Positions 1-7,753 of a stretch of DNA of 64,000 nucleotides are shown here, piece after piece. Origin of the DNA: Flavicella marina (GTDB lineage Bacteria > Bacteroidota > Bacteroidia > Flavobacteriales > Flavobacteriaceae); NCBI RefSeq assembly GCF_009193215.1, contig NZ_VYVA01000003.1:124001-188000 (forward strand). Reading direction: 5' to 3'. The notes under the pieces were generated by a model, which was not told the DNA's origin, did no database searches, and saw nothing but the letters and a program-made list of their open reading frames with translations. Position 1 is the stretch's first letter, and each line of letters opens with the position of its first letter. Position numbers and translations under genes: made by a program.

Positions 1-1
1 T

Positions 2-835
2 ACTGCTAAAGGGAGGTATGTTCGGATTCAGGCAGAAGGAACTACACAATTGGCTTTGGCAGAAGTGAGTGTTTTAGGACGTGAAGATGGAAAAAGATAT
101 TGTGATTTTATTGAAGAAAACGGTACGGTAATCAATGGAGATTTTGAATGTGGACATAATACAAATTGGGAGTTTGTTACTGGGGGGAATGCAGTAGCAA
201 GTTTTACTGATGGTACAACAGAGTCATTTGATGGAAGTGTATCGGCAAAGATTGACGTAACTACTGGAGATGCCTATAATAAGGCAGTTTTAAAAAATAA
301 AGTTTATGGTGGAAATTTAAAAGATAAAGATGTAAAGTTTACTGTACAAGCGAAATCTCCTGATGCTGGTACTTCTTTTCGATTTCAGATTCAAGTGATG
401 AATGGAGAAGGTGTTACCACAAATTTAACGTCACCAGTAATGAATTTGACAGCTAACTATCAAGAATTTGAATATCCAGTTTCATTTGCAGAAGATACGC
501 AACAGGTTGTTGTAAAAATCAATGCAGGAAAAACGGTTGGGACATATTATTTCGACGATGTTTCAGGGATTATAGAAGATAGTCTTTCGGTGGATGAGGT
601 GCATAACGAACCTTTTGTCTTTTATCCAAATCCTTCTAATGGGATGATTACACTTAAGAATTATAAAAGTATTTCCCAAATTACCGTAGTCTCTGTCTCC
701 GGACAACTTTTGAAAAGAATTTCCGTGAACTCTGAAAAAATCGATCTAACCGATCTTCAATCTGGGATGTATGTACTTATGGTTACAAACATTGAGGGTC
801 ACCAATCTACAAGTAAAATTATCATTAACAATTAA
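2..835 (+). CDS. Carbohydrate-binding T9SS cargo protein (5' partial)
   Basis: The reading frame is open from base 2, so the gene enters from outside the window; a TTG at 50 is not a credible start because the sequence before it (RYVRIQAEGTTQLALAEV) reads as the end of an F5/8 type C (discoidin-like) beta-sandwich. Next comes a CBM4/9-like jelly-roll (NGDFECGHNTNWEF through YYFDDVSG). The last about 75 residues form a type A T9SS sorting domain (FYPNPSNGMI, then DLQSGMYVLMV), so the protein is exported by T9SS and probably anchored or released at the cell surface. The catalytic part, if any, lies upstream. Its neighbour is a convergent sulfatase, consistent with a polysaccharide utilisation locus; that role is inference. 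Confidence 0.85.
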   Translation, partial: TAKGRYVRIQAEGTTQLALAEVSVLGREDGKRYCDFIEENGTVINGDFECGHNTNWEFVTGGNAVASFTDGTTESFDGSVSAKIDVTTGDAYNKAVLKNKVYGGNLKDKDVKFTVQAKSPDAGTSFRFQIQVMNGEGVTTNLTSPVMNLTANYQEFEYPVSFAEDTQQVVVKINAGKTVGTYYFDDVSGIIEDSLSVDEVHNEPFVFYPNPSNGMITLKNYKSISQITVVSVSGQLLKRISVNSEKIDLTDLQSGMYVLMVTNIEGHQSTSKIIINN

Positions 836-840
836 CTAGA

Positions 841-872
841 AAAAGCCTCCGTATTTGGAGGCTTTTTTTTAT
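841..872. terminator. Bidirectional intrinsic terminator
   Basis: An AGCCTCC / GGAGGCT stem with a short loop, flanked by A and T runs, lies between the two convergent genes and can end transcription from both sides. Confidence 0.85.
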
Positions 873-2323
873 TTTCCTTTAATATTTGTGGTGAAATTAT
901 TGTGGAGTAATTTACTGAGTTCACGAATTGTTTTTTTGTGTTTTGGATCGTTGCTTATGTTTGTATTTTCATCTGCATCAGAATGATGATCGAAAAGTGT
1001 TGAAGTGATTGTGTTTCCTGTTGTTGGATTGATGTATTCTGTATAACTGTATTTTTCTGTTTTGATTGTAAAACCGTTCCCTTTTTTGGTGAAAACATAT
1101 TCTTTAAAAGGCTTTCTAGGGTTTTTGAAAAGTTGTACAAAACTCTTTCCCTCGAGTTGGTTTTTGGGTACGTCCAGATGACATAATTCAGCTAGGGTAG
1201 GGTAAATGTCAACGAGTTCGACTAAAGAATGGCTTTGGCTATCATTTACTTCAATTAGCGGAGATGAAATAATCAATGGAACTTGCGAAGTGAGTTTATG
1301 ATTCGTGAATTTTGCCCATTCGGCATGTTCTTCCAAAAGATATCCATGGTCTGCCACCAATATTACAATTGTGTTTTTCTCGAGGTCTAATTCTTTTAGG
1401 GTTTGGCTTATTTTTCCAATAAGGGCATCGACGTAACTTACGGTAGCATAGTATCCTTGGATTAACTTTTTACTCGTGTATGAGTCCAAGCTACCTTTAT
1501 TTGGAATGTTATCATAAGCTCTTAATTCGTAATAGCGGCCAATTGCAATTTTTGGAATGTTTGTTTGAGGGTAATTATTGTATGGATGTTGAATAGAAGA
1601 CTCAGGGTATAGATTCCAGTATTTTGTAGGAGCATTAAAAGGCAAGTGATTCGAGATAAATCCGGCAGTAAGAAAGAACGGTTTGTCTGATTTTTTTAAT
1701 TTTTTTAAATCTCGGATTACTTTTTGTGTCATCAATCCATCTATATACGTAGTGTCGTTTACATTCGAATGTTCGTAAGCTGGTCCGTTGCCAGTGTTGA
1801 GATATGTTTTTTTGTTTTTTGGATCGTGGTAATCTTTCCATATAGATTGCCAGTAATCTGTAGGAGTAAGATTTTTATTGTTTTTATTAAATGCATAGGG
1901 TCTATAAATCTCATCCCAATCATCTGTATTGTCGTCAAGGTGGTGGTAAACTTTTCCATTAGAAATGGTAGTGTAACCGTTATTTTTAAAGAGCTTGGGT
2001 AAGCTAATTGCAGTAGGAACTTCTTTAGAAGCAAAAGTGTTGTAATTGATGAATCTTTCTTTTGTAGGATACATTCCTGTAAGCATACTTGCTCTTGAAG
2101 CTCCACAAACAGGAACATTACAATAGGCATTGTTAAATTGAATTCCGCTTTTGGCAAGATGATCTATATTAGGTGAATGAATATAGTTTTTTCCATAGCA
2201 GTTTAACTCTGGTCGTAAGTCATCCATATATAAAAGTAGAACATTTGGCTTTTTGTCTGATTGACAGAAGACTTGTTGAGATGAAATCGAAAAAAGAATT
2301 AGGAGCAAAGAATAATAGCGCAT
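869..2323 (-). CDS. Iduronate-2-sulfatase-like sulfatase (S1 family)
   Basis: A formylglycine-dependent sulfatase of 484 residues that removes sulfate esters from sugars. An N-terminal signal peptide (about 20 residues) places it in the periplasm or outside. The calcium-binding pair is in MDDLRPELNCYG (D34, D35), the nucleophile motif is C73-G-A-S-R (C-x-A-x-R; Cys becomes formylglycine), and VADHGYLLEEHAEWAKF matches the later metal and sulfate-binding segment of human iduronate-2-sulfatase. In marine flavobacteria this subfamily (probably SulfAtlas S1_7) acts on algal galactans or other sulfated glycans, but the substrate cannot be read here. No sulfatase-maturing enzyme is encoded in the window. 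Confidence 0.9.
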   Translation of the reverse strand: MRYYSLLLILFSISSQQVFCQSDKKPNVLLLYMDDLRPELNCYGKNYIHSPNIDHLAKSGIQFNNAYCNVPVCGASRASMLTGMYPTKERFINYNTFASKEVPTAISLPKLFKNNGYTTISNGKVYHHLDDNTDDWDEIYRPYAFNKNNKNLTPTDYWQSIWKDYHDPKNKKTYLNTGNGPAYEHSNVNDTTYIDGLMTQKVIRDLKKLKKSDKPFFLTAGFISNHLPFNAPTKYWNLYPESSIQHPYNNYPQTNIPKIAIGRYYELRAYDNIPNKGSLDSYTSKKLIQGYYATVSYVDALIGKISQTLKELDLEKNTIVILVADHGYLLEEHAEWAKFTNHKLTSQVPLIISSPLIEVNDSQSHSLVELVDIYPTLAELCHLDVPKNQLEGKSFVQLFKNPRKPFKEYVFTKKGNGFTIKTEKYSYTEYINPTTGNTITSTLFDHHSDADENTNISNDPKHKKTIRELSKLLHNNFTTNIKGK

Positions 2324-2411
2324 ATCAAAAATTTAATGTATCTCAAATGTACTTCTCAAAAATGAATTTGAAGTTTCATAATTGTCTTTACTTGTCAAAA
2401 TTTTGTCTAAT

Positions 2412-3047
2412 TTATGGAACAGGAAAGCCTAAGAGCTCTCCAAAACCAACAGTGTATAACCAGCATCCATAGATCGCATGTTCGATTGAAACCAAAAGTA
2501 AAGATTTTGTGTTTGTATAGGTATACGCAAAAACCCAACCACCCACAAAAGTAATCCCAAGTACTAGAGGAGACATGAAGAAAATATGACCTAAAGAAAA
2601 TACAATAGCATTCATAAAAAGCAACAAGTGCTTGTTGTTTATAAGTTTTTGGTAGCGGTTGAAATAAAAACTTCGATAAATGAGTTCTTGTGGAATGACA
2701 GAAAGAAACGTATATACTCCAATAAATGTAATCCACATTTTTGGTTTTTTTCGGACAACATTGAATAAAGAATCGGGATCAGTACTATAGAGATATAGCA
2801 AACTTACAATGCCCAAAACGATAAAATTAAATAAGAATTGCAATCCAACTCTATTTGTATAGTGTGTAAAACATTTTTTGAAAAAAGAATACTTGTTTTG
2901 CCATAACACCCGAATGATATATAGAAACCCCAATATTCCAACTGCTAACTTTAGAAATATAGGGTATGAAAAAGTAAATGAAATGGGGCTAACTACGAAA
3001 ATGAGGAGAAACTCAAGTAATAATTTCGATTTTTGAGAGATTTTCAT
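2412..3047 (-). CDS. CPBP family intramembrane glutamic protease
   Basis: A 211-residue multi-pass membrane protein of the CPBP (CAAX protease and bacteriocin-processing, Abi) family. Motif 1 appears as QELIYRSFYF instead of the usual EExxxR, so the first glutamate is Gln. Motif 2 is FSLGHIFF, with the conserved His, and a later His sits in SIEHAIYGCW. The enzymes cleave or process membrane proteins or peptides; the target is unknown. It lies in the same direction as the sulfatase 88 bp away, but a functional link is doubtful. Confidence 0.8.
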   Translation of the reverse strand: MKISQKSKLLLEFLLIFVVSPISFTFSYPIFLKLAVGILGFLYIIRVLWQNKYSFFKKCFTHYTNRVGLQFLFNFIVLGIVSLLYLYSTDPDSLFNVVRKKPKMWITFIGVYTFLSVIPQELIYRSFYFNRYQKLINNKHLLLFMNAIVFSLGHIFFMSPLVLGITFVGGWVFAYTYTNTKSLLLVSIEHAIYGCWLYTVGFGELLGFPVP

Positions 3048-3258
3048 GCTTTTTTCTTTCTTTAAATGTAAGAATTTTGATTGATTATGTAGCAGAATCT
3101 ATCTGTTGAATGTCAATACTGTGTTTTGATAGTTTTAAACATATTAAAACCAATAAAAATGTTTGATATTACCTCAATAATTATATGTTTTTATAGTTAA
3201 TGTTAATATAGAACATTTTTATGGCAAAACGCATGATTTAGTTTTTTATGGATGCTTG

Positions 3259-3266
3259 TATCTTTG
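3259..3266 (+). promoter_or_regulatory. Putative -7 element (TATCTTTG)
   Basis: The sequence matches the Bacteroidota TAnnTTTG element 25 bp before the start codon of the small secreted protein. I see no convincing -33 TTG at the right distance. Confidence 0.45.
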
Positions 3267-3291
3267 AAGTGTAATTAAAATTCATATCATT

Positions 3292-3690
3292 ATGAAAACA
3301 GCAATGAAAAGAACAATCAGAATGTGCATCTTATTAGTGGGACTAATGACATATGCCGAGAATGGAGATCCGAAACCAGCAATGGAAGTAACATCAGTGA
3401 ATGAAGATAGTTTTTTACTGGTTATGAGTCAAGTTGAGAAAGAAATGTCACTTGTGATAAAAGATCAATATGGTTTTGTACTGTACTTAGATCAAATAGA
3501 GGCAGGTGGTAAATATAAAAAGACATATAATATTTCAAGTTTGCCTGATGGGACTTATTATATTCAAGTGTTAGATGATGATTTTTCTACAACGTATGCT
3601 ATGGCGAAAGAAGCTGATAGTATGGTAATTAAAGTAGATTTCTCTACACCTCTTATAGAAGAAACGATGTTGGCAATATTAATGAATTAA
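3292..3690 (+). CDS. Small secreted protein with a sorting-domain-like beta-sandwich
   Basis: A protein of 132 residues with an N-terminal signal peptide and one domain of about 90 residues. The pattern LVIKDQYGFVL, then GGKYKKTYNISSLPDGTYY, resembles T9SS type A C-terminal domains and DUF3244-type beta-sandwiches. It clearly resembles the protein at 5957-6316, which has YKKTYDIADLENGVYY at the equivalent place. No other domain is present, so it is not a normal T9SS cargo. It is flanked by its own promoter-like element and terminator. Function unknown. Confidence 0.75.
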   Translation: MKTAMKRTIRMCILLVGLMTYAENGDPKPAMEVTSVNEDSFLLVMSQVEKEMSLVIKDQYGFVLYLDQIEAGGKYKKTYNISSLPDGTYYIQVLDDDFSTTYAMAKEADSMVIKVDFSTPLIEETMLAILMN

Positions 3691-3727
3691 AAATACGTTT
3701 AGTTTAAGTTTAGTTTAGTTTGGAAAA

Positions 3728-3758
3728 TTGGGAAACCTTCTACGGTTTCCCTTTTTTG
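3728..3758 (+). terminator. Intrinsic terminator
   Basis: The stem GGGAAACC / GGTTTCCC with a six-base loop is followed by a T run, just after the small secreted protein. Confidence 0.9.
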
Positions 3759-3790
3759 TTTGTCCTTTTTCGTAATTATTCGGTTGTAAT

Positions 3791-3815
3791 TTCGACTTTG
3801 ATTAAAACAGTCGAA
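3791..3815. promoter_or_regulatory. Inverted repeat at the AraC-type start codon
   Basis: The arms TTCGACT and AGTCGAA are separated by 11 bases and end 4 bases before the ATG. The site could be an operator for autoregulation, or a short hairpin in the mRNA. Confidence 0.35.
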
Positions 3816-3819
3816 TCAA

Positions 3820-4665
3820 ATGAAATTTACAGGAACAACAAATGAGTATCTCCATCTCGAAGAGATTACTTCAAATAATTGCAAGATTTTAAAGGAGGTT
3901 GTTGAAAGTAGTTTGACAGTTTTGTGGTTTCAATCTAATCAAAATGAGTTGAAAATTGATGGAATCAAATATTCTTTTGACAAAAATCAAATTCTATATT
4001 TAACCGAGTTTCATAAAATCGAAGTATTGTCTATTGGTGAAATTCGTTTTCTCAGATTTAACCGTCCTTTTTATTGTATCCTAGATCATGATGTAGAAGT
4101 AAGTTGTAAAGGCGCTTTGTTTTTTGGTGCCTCAAGATTGCCTTTAATTACTTTAGATACGAAAGAACTTGAAAAATTTGAAACTTTATGGAGGATGTTT
4201 GAAATTGAAATGGATGCAAATGATAGCTTGCAGATTGATATGTTACAAATGATGTTAAAGCGATATTTAATTCTGGGGACTCGAATTTATAAGCAGCAAG
4301 AAAAATATCCAAAAGATGAAAGCCTGTCTGATTTGGTTAGAGAATTTAATTTTTTGGTTGAGGCACATTTCAAAGAAAAACACACCGTTGCAGAATATGC
4401 AGAGTTATTGCATAAATCTCCGAAAACGCTAGCGAATATTTTTTCTAAAATGGGAGCGAAGTCCCCCTTGCGATTTATTCATGATAGAAAGTTGTTAGAA
4501 GCTAGAAGATTGTTAATCTATACCGATTATTCTATTAAAGAGATAACTTTCGAATTGGGGTTTTCTGATATTCAATCATTTAGTCGTTTTTTTAAAAAAT
4601 ACGAAACGGTTTCACCTTCAGAATTCAAAGAAAAACATCTATTGGGAAAAATTGCCAACTCCTAA
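3820..4665 (+). CDS. AraC family transcriptional regulator
   Basis: A regulator of 281 residues. The N-terminal about 150 residues look like a cupin-type sensing domain (FDKNQILYLTEFHKIEVLS). The C-terminal about 100 residues carry the double helix-turn-helix of AraC/XylS proteins: HTVAEYAELLHKSPKTLANIF, then SIKEITFELGFSDIQSFSRF and the family ending FKKYETVSPSEFKEK. It lies 83 bp upstream of the AhpD-like gene in the same direction, so it is the likely regulator of that gene and the cupredoxin-like gene after it. The effector is unknown. Confidence 0.92.
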   Translation: MKFTGTTNEYLHLEEITSNNCKILKEVVESSLTVLWFQSNQNELKIDGIKYSFDKNQILYLTEFHKIEVLSIGEIRFLRFNRPFYCILDHDVEVSCKGALFFGASRLPLITLDTKELEKFETLWRMFEIEMDANDSLQIDMLQMMLKRYLILGTRIYKQQEKYPKDESLSDLVREFNFLVEAHFKEKHTVAEYAELLHKSPKTLANIFSKMGAKSPLRFIHDRKLLEARRLLIYTDYSIKEITFELGFSDIQSFSRFFKKYETVSPSEFKEKHLLGKIANS

Positions 4666-4680
4666 GGAATTCTTACCAAC

Positions 4681-4709
4681 TTGAAACACATTTCATCGTC
4701 GCATCTTTG
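4681..4709 (+). promoter_or_regulatory. Promoter of the AhpD-like gene
   Basis: TTG at 4681, 18 bases, then CATCTTTG at 4702-4709, close to the Bacteroidota consensus. It gives the AhpD-like gene its own promoter, separate from the regulator gene, as expected of a regulated target. Confidence 0.65.
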
Positions 4710-4748
4710 CAGTGTAACAAATTAATAACAATTTAAAACACGAATATT

Positions 4749-5300
4749 ATGTCACAATTTAATGTACCAACAAGAGAAGAAGTATCAGATAACAATCAAG
4801 AGATTTTTGATTCCCTAAAAAGTAAATTAGGTTTTGTACCAAATCTTTATGCTTACTACGCAAAAAGTGAAACAGCTTTGGCAGATTATTTAGCTTTACA
4901 AAACAGGAAATCCTCATTGAAAGCGAAAGAGAGAGAGGTGGTAAACTTAGTGGTGAGTCAGATTAATAATTGTAAATATTGTTTATCTGCACATACTGTA
5001 ATTGGAAAAATGAATGGATTTTCTGAAGCTCAAATTTTAGAAATAAGAAGAGGCACAGCTTCATTCGATTCTAAATTAGATGTTTTAGCAAAAACAACAA
5101 AGGCAATTGCAGAGAATAAAGGAAAAATTGAAGCAGCAAAAAAACAAGCATTTTTTGATGCAGGTTATTCAGAAGAAAATTTAATTGATTTAGTAATTGT
5201 AATTGGTGATAAAACAATCAGTAATTACATCCATAATTTGGCAGATTTCGCAATAGATTTCCCTCAAGCGCAAGAATTGGCAACAGAAGAATTGGTTTAA
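4749..5300 (+). CDS. Carboxymuconolactone decarboxylase / AhpD-like protein
   Basis: A 183-residue alpha-helical protein of the CMD/AhpD superfamily. The redox motif C75-K-Y-C78-L-S-A-H82 has the CxxC and histidine relay of alkylhydroperoxidase AhpD, so a thiol-dependent peroxidase role is plausible rather than the decarboxylase activity. It is cytoplasmic. It sits between an AraC-type regulator and a small secreted cupredoxin-like protein, which suggests an inducible stress cassette. Confidence 0.85.
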   Translation: MSQFNVPTREEVSDNNQEIFDSLKSKLGFVPNLYAYYAKSETALADYLALQNRKSSLKAKEREVVNLVVSQINNCKYCLSAHTVIGKMNGFSEAQILEIRRGTASFDSKLDVLAKTTKAIAENKGKIEAAKKQAFFDAGYSEENLIDLVIVIGDKTISNYIHNLADFAIDFPQAQELATEELV

Positions 5301-5329
5301 ATAGTAATAAATTATAAAAAAGAAACATC

Positions 5330-5698
5330 ATGAAAAAAGTAATTATTTTAAGTATCATCACAGTTATAGCCTTGTTTTCAGTAAGTACGAATGCGCAAAG
5401 TGCGAAAACAATTAAATTAGAACAAACCACAGGTGATTTTTCTGTTCATGGGTTGGTGCTCTCAGAAGGAGATTATGTTTTCGAAATTGCCAACAACGGA
5501 GTTGATCATGAGGTTGGTTTTGTGATTGCACCGAAAGGTCATACAGATCAAGCACATCATATCAAAGAAGGCTATGTAAAAGAAGTGGTAAAAGATGGAA
5601 AATCATCTTTGACCAATGTGGTGAAATTGAAAAAAGGAACCTATGTTTATTTCTGTCCTTTAAATCCAACACCTCAATATGAGATAGTTGTGCAGTAA
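5330..5698 (+). CDS. Secreted cupredoxin-like protein
   Basis: A 122-residue protein with a signal peptide cleaved near TNAQS. The body is a cupredoxin-type beta-barrel (FSVHGLVLSEGDYVFEIANN, ending KKGTYVYFCPLNPTPQYE). A type 1 copper site needs His, Cys, His and Met; here His of NNGVDHEV and Cys of YFCP remain, but the second His and the Met after the Cys are missing. It may bind metal differently or not at all. The 29 bp gap to the AhpD-like gene implies co-transcription. Confidence 0.75.
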   Translation: MKKVIILSIITVIALFSVSTNAQSAKTIKLEQTTGDFSVHGLVLSEGDYVFEIANNGVDHEVGFVIAPKGHTDQAHHIKEGYVKEVVKDGKSSLTNVVKLKKGTYVYFCPLNPTPQYEIVVQ

Positions 5699-5723
5699 CA
5701 GGTTTAAATTATTTGATATAAAA

Positions 5724-5755
5724 AAACTCTTCACAGCTATGTGAAGAGTTTTTTT
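5724..5755. terminator. Bidirectional terminator
   Basis: The stem CTCTTCAC / GTGAAGAG, with an A run before it and a T run after it, ends the cupredoxin-like gene on + and the tRNA-Leu on -. Confidence 0.85.
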
Positions 5756-5756
5756 G

Positions 5757-5842
5757 TACTCGAGATGGGACTTGAACCCATACGGACCTTACAGTCCACT
5801 GGATTTTAAGTCCAGCGTGTCTACCAATTCCACCACTCGAGC
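5757..5842 (-). tRNA. tRNA-Leu(UAA), copy 1
   Basis: A class II tRNA of 86 nt. Acceptor arms are GCTCGAG / CTCGAGT, the anticodon loop CTTAAAA contains TAA, and there is a long variable arm. It is identical to the copies at 7308 and 7639. CCA is not encoded. Confidence 0.97.
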
Positions 5843-5862
5843 GAAAGAATGATATTCGGCTG

Positions 5863-5870
5863 CAAATATA
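5863..5870 (-). promoter_or_regulatory. -7 element of tRNA-Leu copy 1
   Basis: TATATTTG followed by CA on the minus strand, 21 bases before the tRNA 5' end. The same TATATTTGCA occurs upstream of the other two tRNA units. Confidence 0.65.
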
Positions 5871-5929
5871 CTATAAATACCAAGTAATATTGAGTTTTTA
5901 TAAAATATTTTCATTTGATTCTATTTGTG

Positions 5930-5937
5930 TAATTTTG
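5930..5937 (+). promoter_or_regulatory. Putative -7 element (TAATTTTG)
   Basis: Matches TAnnTTTG 20 bases before the start codon of the small secreted protein; no good -33 element is seen. Confidence 0.4.
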
Positions 5938-5956
5938 TGATTCTCAATGATAGGTT

Positions 5957-6316
5957 ATGAAAACATTTCTTAAGAAAAACATTTGTCTGATTGCGTTGGT
6001 TTTGTTCGCCAATTTATCTTTTGCATATCCAAGTCCAAAATTGATGTTCAAGGATGAAAAACCCAATACTTTGGTGTTAAAAGTTACTGCTTTGGAAAAT
6101 GCAATACAGGTTGTAATGCAAAATGAAAAGGGAGATCTTTTGTTTACAGAAACCTTGAGCAAAGGCTACGTGTATAAAAAAACATACGATATTGCCGATT
6201 TAGAAAATGGTGTTTATTATACCAAAGTCGTTGAAGGAAGTAATGTGATGTTTTTTAAAGTTGAAAAAGGAGAAAAAAATACGATTGTAGAGGTTGAAAA
6301 ACTACCTTTTGAATAA
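5957..6316 (+). CDS. Small secreted protein, relative of the one at 3292
   Basis: A 119-residue protein with a signal peptide ending at SFAYPSP. The rest is a single small beta-sandwich with IQVVMQNEKGDLLF and YKKTYDIADLENGVYY, matching the protein 2.7 kb upstream in spacing and key residues, and resembling T9SS type A sorting domains and DUF3244. It is flanked by tRNA-Leu copy 1 and by the convergent JmjC-like gene only 6 bp away. Function unknown. Confidence 0.75.
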   Translation: MKTFLKKNICLIALVLFANLSFAYPSPKLMFKDEKPNTLVLKVTALENAIQVVMQNEKGDLLFTETLSKGYVYKKTYDIADLENGVYYTKVVEGSNVMFFKVEKGEKNTIVEVEKLPFE

Positions 6317-6322
6317 ATTGCG

Positions 6323-7204
6323 TTAGGCTGTCATATCTAGCAGCTCAACACTTTTTCTTTTTGCTCTGTTGTTTTTCCAATCAATCCATTTTTTACCGGC
6401 CGTTTTTCTCATCAAGTTTTCAATAGGAATCATTACAACCAAGTTGTAAACGGCTTGCGCTAGGTGTTTTGGTGTTTTCGGAATACTTCTTAAACTCATA
6501 GAAAACCCAGGAGTAATGTATTTCATATAGTGCCAATAGCCTTCAGGGATATAAAGCATATCTCCGTGTTCTAAATTGGCTATAAATCCTTTAGCGTGCT
6601 TCAGAGCGGGCCATTTTTCAAAATCAGGATTAGAAAAATCGATATCTCGATGAGCAATTAAAGAATTTGGAATTTTATACAAGTATTTAGATTGTTGTTG
6701 ATCGAATAGCATGCATTGTTTTTTTCCTTCAAAATGAAAATGGAAGATGTTAGCCAAATCTAAGTCATAGTGCATAAAAGTAAAAGAATCAAACCCTCCA
6801 AAAAAGAGTGTTGGTAAGCTTTTCAAAAACTTAATTCCCATATCAGGATATTTGAAATCCTTTTGAAGTTTTGGAACTTCTTTTAAAATATTCCAAAGAA
6901 AAATACGGTATTTGGTAGGCTCTTTTTTAATAAGATCGACATATTCTGTCATCTTCATATGCGCATGTGGACTGTTGAAATTATCTTTGTGAGTGATAGG
7001 TCTATCGTCATATAAAGGAACCTGTTTGTCTCCGACTACCTCTTTCATATAGTCAAAATTCCATTTCTCATATGCAGGCCATTGTTTAGAGATACTCTTT
7101 ACAACAACAGGGATTTGAGGTTTTAAGTAGTTTTTGATAAACGCTTCTTTGGTGATATCCTCAACAACATCTACATGTTTCAATTGAAATTTCATAGTCG
7201 TCAA
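6323..7204 (-). CDS. Cupin-like (JmjC / Cupin_8) Fe(II) dioxygenase-like protein
   Basis: A 293-residue cytoplasmic protein of the Cupin_8/JmjC group. H145-Y-D147 (in FMHYDLDLANIF) and H225 (in YIPEGYWHYMKY) form the HxD...H facial triad that binds Fe(II) in 2-oxoglutarate oxygenases. Family members hydroxylate proteins, RNA or small molecules; the substrate is not apparent. It lies between tRNA genes on the same strand. Confidence 0.85.
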   Translation of the reverse strand: MTTMKFQLKHVDVVEDITKEAFIKNYLKPQIPVVVKSISKQWPAYEKWNFDYMKEVVGDKQVPLYDDRPITHKDNFNSPHAHMKMTEYVDLIKKEPTKYRIFLWNILKEVPKLQKDFKYPDMGIKFLKSLPTLFFGGFDSFTFMHYDLDLANIFHFHFEGKKQCMLFDQQQSKYLYKIPNSLIAHRDIDFSNPDFEKWPALKHAKGFIANLEHGDMLYIPEGYWHYMKYITPGFSMSLRSIPKTPKHLAQAVYNLVVMIPIENLMRKTAGKKWIDWKNNRAKRKSVELLDMTA

Positions 7205-7271
7205 CTTTGCGCACGAAAATTAATATAAAATTAGTCAAAAACTGTGTTTTCACAACTTTTTTTATCCACAT

Positions 7272-7306
7272 AAAAAAAGTCTGCTAACTTTAAGTTAACA
7301 GACTTT
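7272..7306 (-). terminator. Terminator of the tRNA-Gly/tRNA-Leu unit
   Basis: GTCTG / CAGAC and TAAC / GTTA pair around TTTAA with one mismatch; a T run follows on the minus strand. Confidence 0.75.
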
Positions 7307-7307
7307 G

Positions 7308-7393
7308 TACTCGAGATGGGACTTGAACCCATACGGACCTTACAGTCCACTGGATTTTAAGTCCAGCGTGTCTACCAATTCCACCACTCGAGC
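7308..7393 (-). tRNA. tRNA-Leu(UAA), copy 2
   Basis: An 86-nt gene identical to copies 1 and 3. It lies 9 bases downstream of tRNA-Gly in the same transcript. Confidence 0.97.
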
Positions 7394-7402
7394 GTGGTAT
7401 TG

Positions 7403-7474
7403 AGCGAAAGACGGGATTTGAACCCGCGACCCTCACCTTGGCAAGGTGATGCTCTACCCCTGAGCTACTTTCGC
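7403..7474 (-). tRNA. tRNA-Gly(GCC)
   Basis: A 72-nt cloverleaf with acceptor arms GCGAAAG / CTTTCGC and anticodon loop TTGCCAA. It is first in a two-tRNA unit with tRNA-Leu copy 2. Confidence 0.97.
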
Positions 7475-7492
7475 GTTTTTTTATTGCGAGTG

Positions 7493-7500
7493 CAAATATA
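7493..7500 (-). promoter_or_regulatory. -7 element of the tRNA-Gly/tRNA-Leu unit
   Basis: TATATTTGCA on the minus strand, 19 bases before the tRNA-Gly 5' end. Confidence 0.65.
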
Positions 7501-7602
7501 AAACTTATTTAAAATAAATAAATAAATTTTATGTCATTTTTTTTGAAAAAAAATAATTCAGTTAGACGGGTACTATTTTGAAAACTACAAAACAATTAAC
7601 AT

Positions 7603-7636
7603 AAAAAAACCTCTCAACATTGCTGTTAAGAGGTTT
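7603..7636 (-). terminator. Terminator of tRNA-Leu copy 3
   Basis: The stem CCTCT(c)AACA / TGTT(a)AGAGG is followed on the minus strand by a T run. Confidence 0.8.
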
Positions 7637-7638
7637 AG

Positions 7639-7724
7639 TACTCGAGATGGGACTTGAACCCATACGGACCTTACAGTCCACTGGATTTTAAGTCCAGCGT
7701 GTCTACCAATTCCACCACTCGAGC
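7639..7724 (-). tRNA. tRNA-Leu(UAA), copy 3
   Basis: An 86-nt gene identical to the other two copies, with its own promoter and terminator. Confidence 0.97.
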
Positions 7725-7753
7725 GTGGTATTTTGATTGCTCAAATTCGGATG

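Noticed and set aside
1724-2157. Long open frames on both strands within the sulfatase gene
   Set aside because: They are out-of-frame shadows of a gene with a complete catalytic motif; their translations have no domain or signal features.
2407-2736. A 109-codon frame on the minus strand
   Set aside because: It overlaps the CPBP protease in another frame, and only the 2412-3047 frame shows the family motifs.
5757-7724. tRNA cluster as an integration site of a genomic island
   Set aside because: All tRNA copies are complete, and no integrase, direct-repeat tRNA fragment or shift in composition is visible between them.
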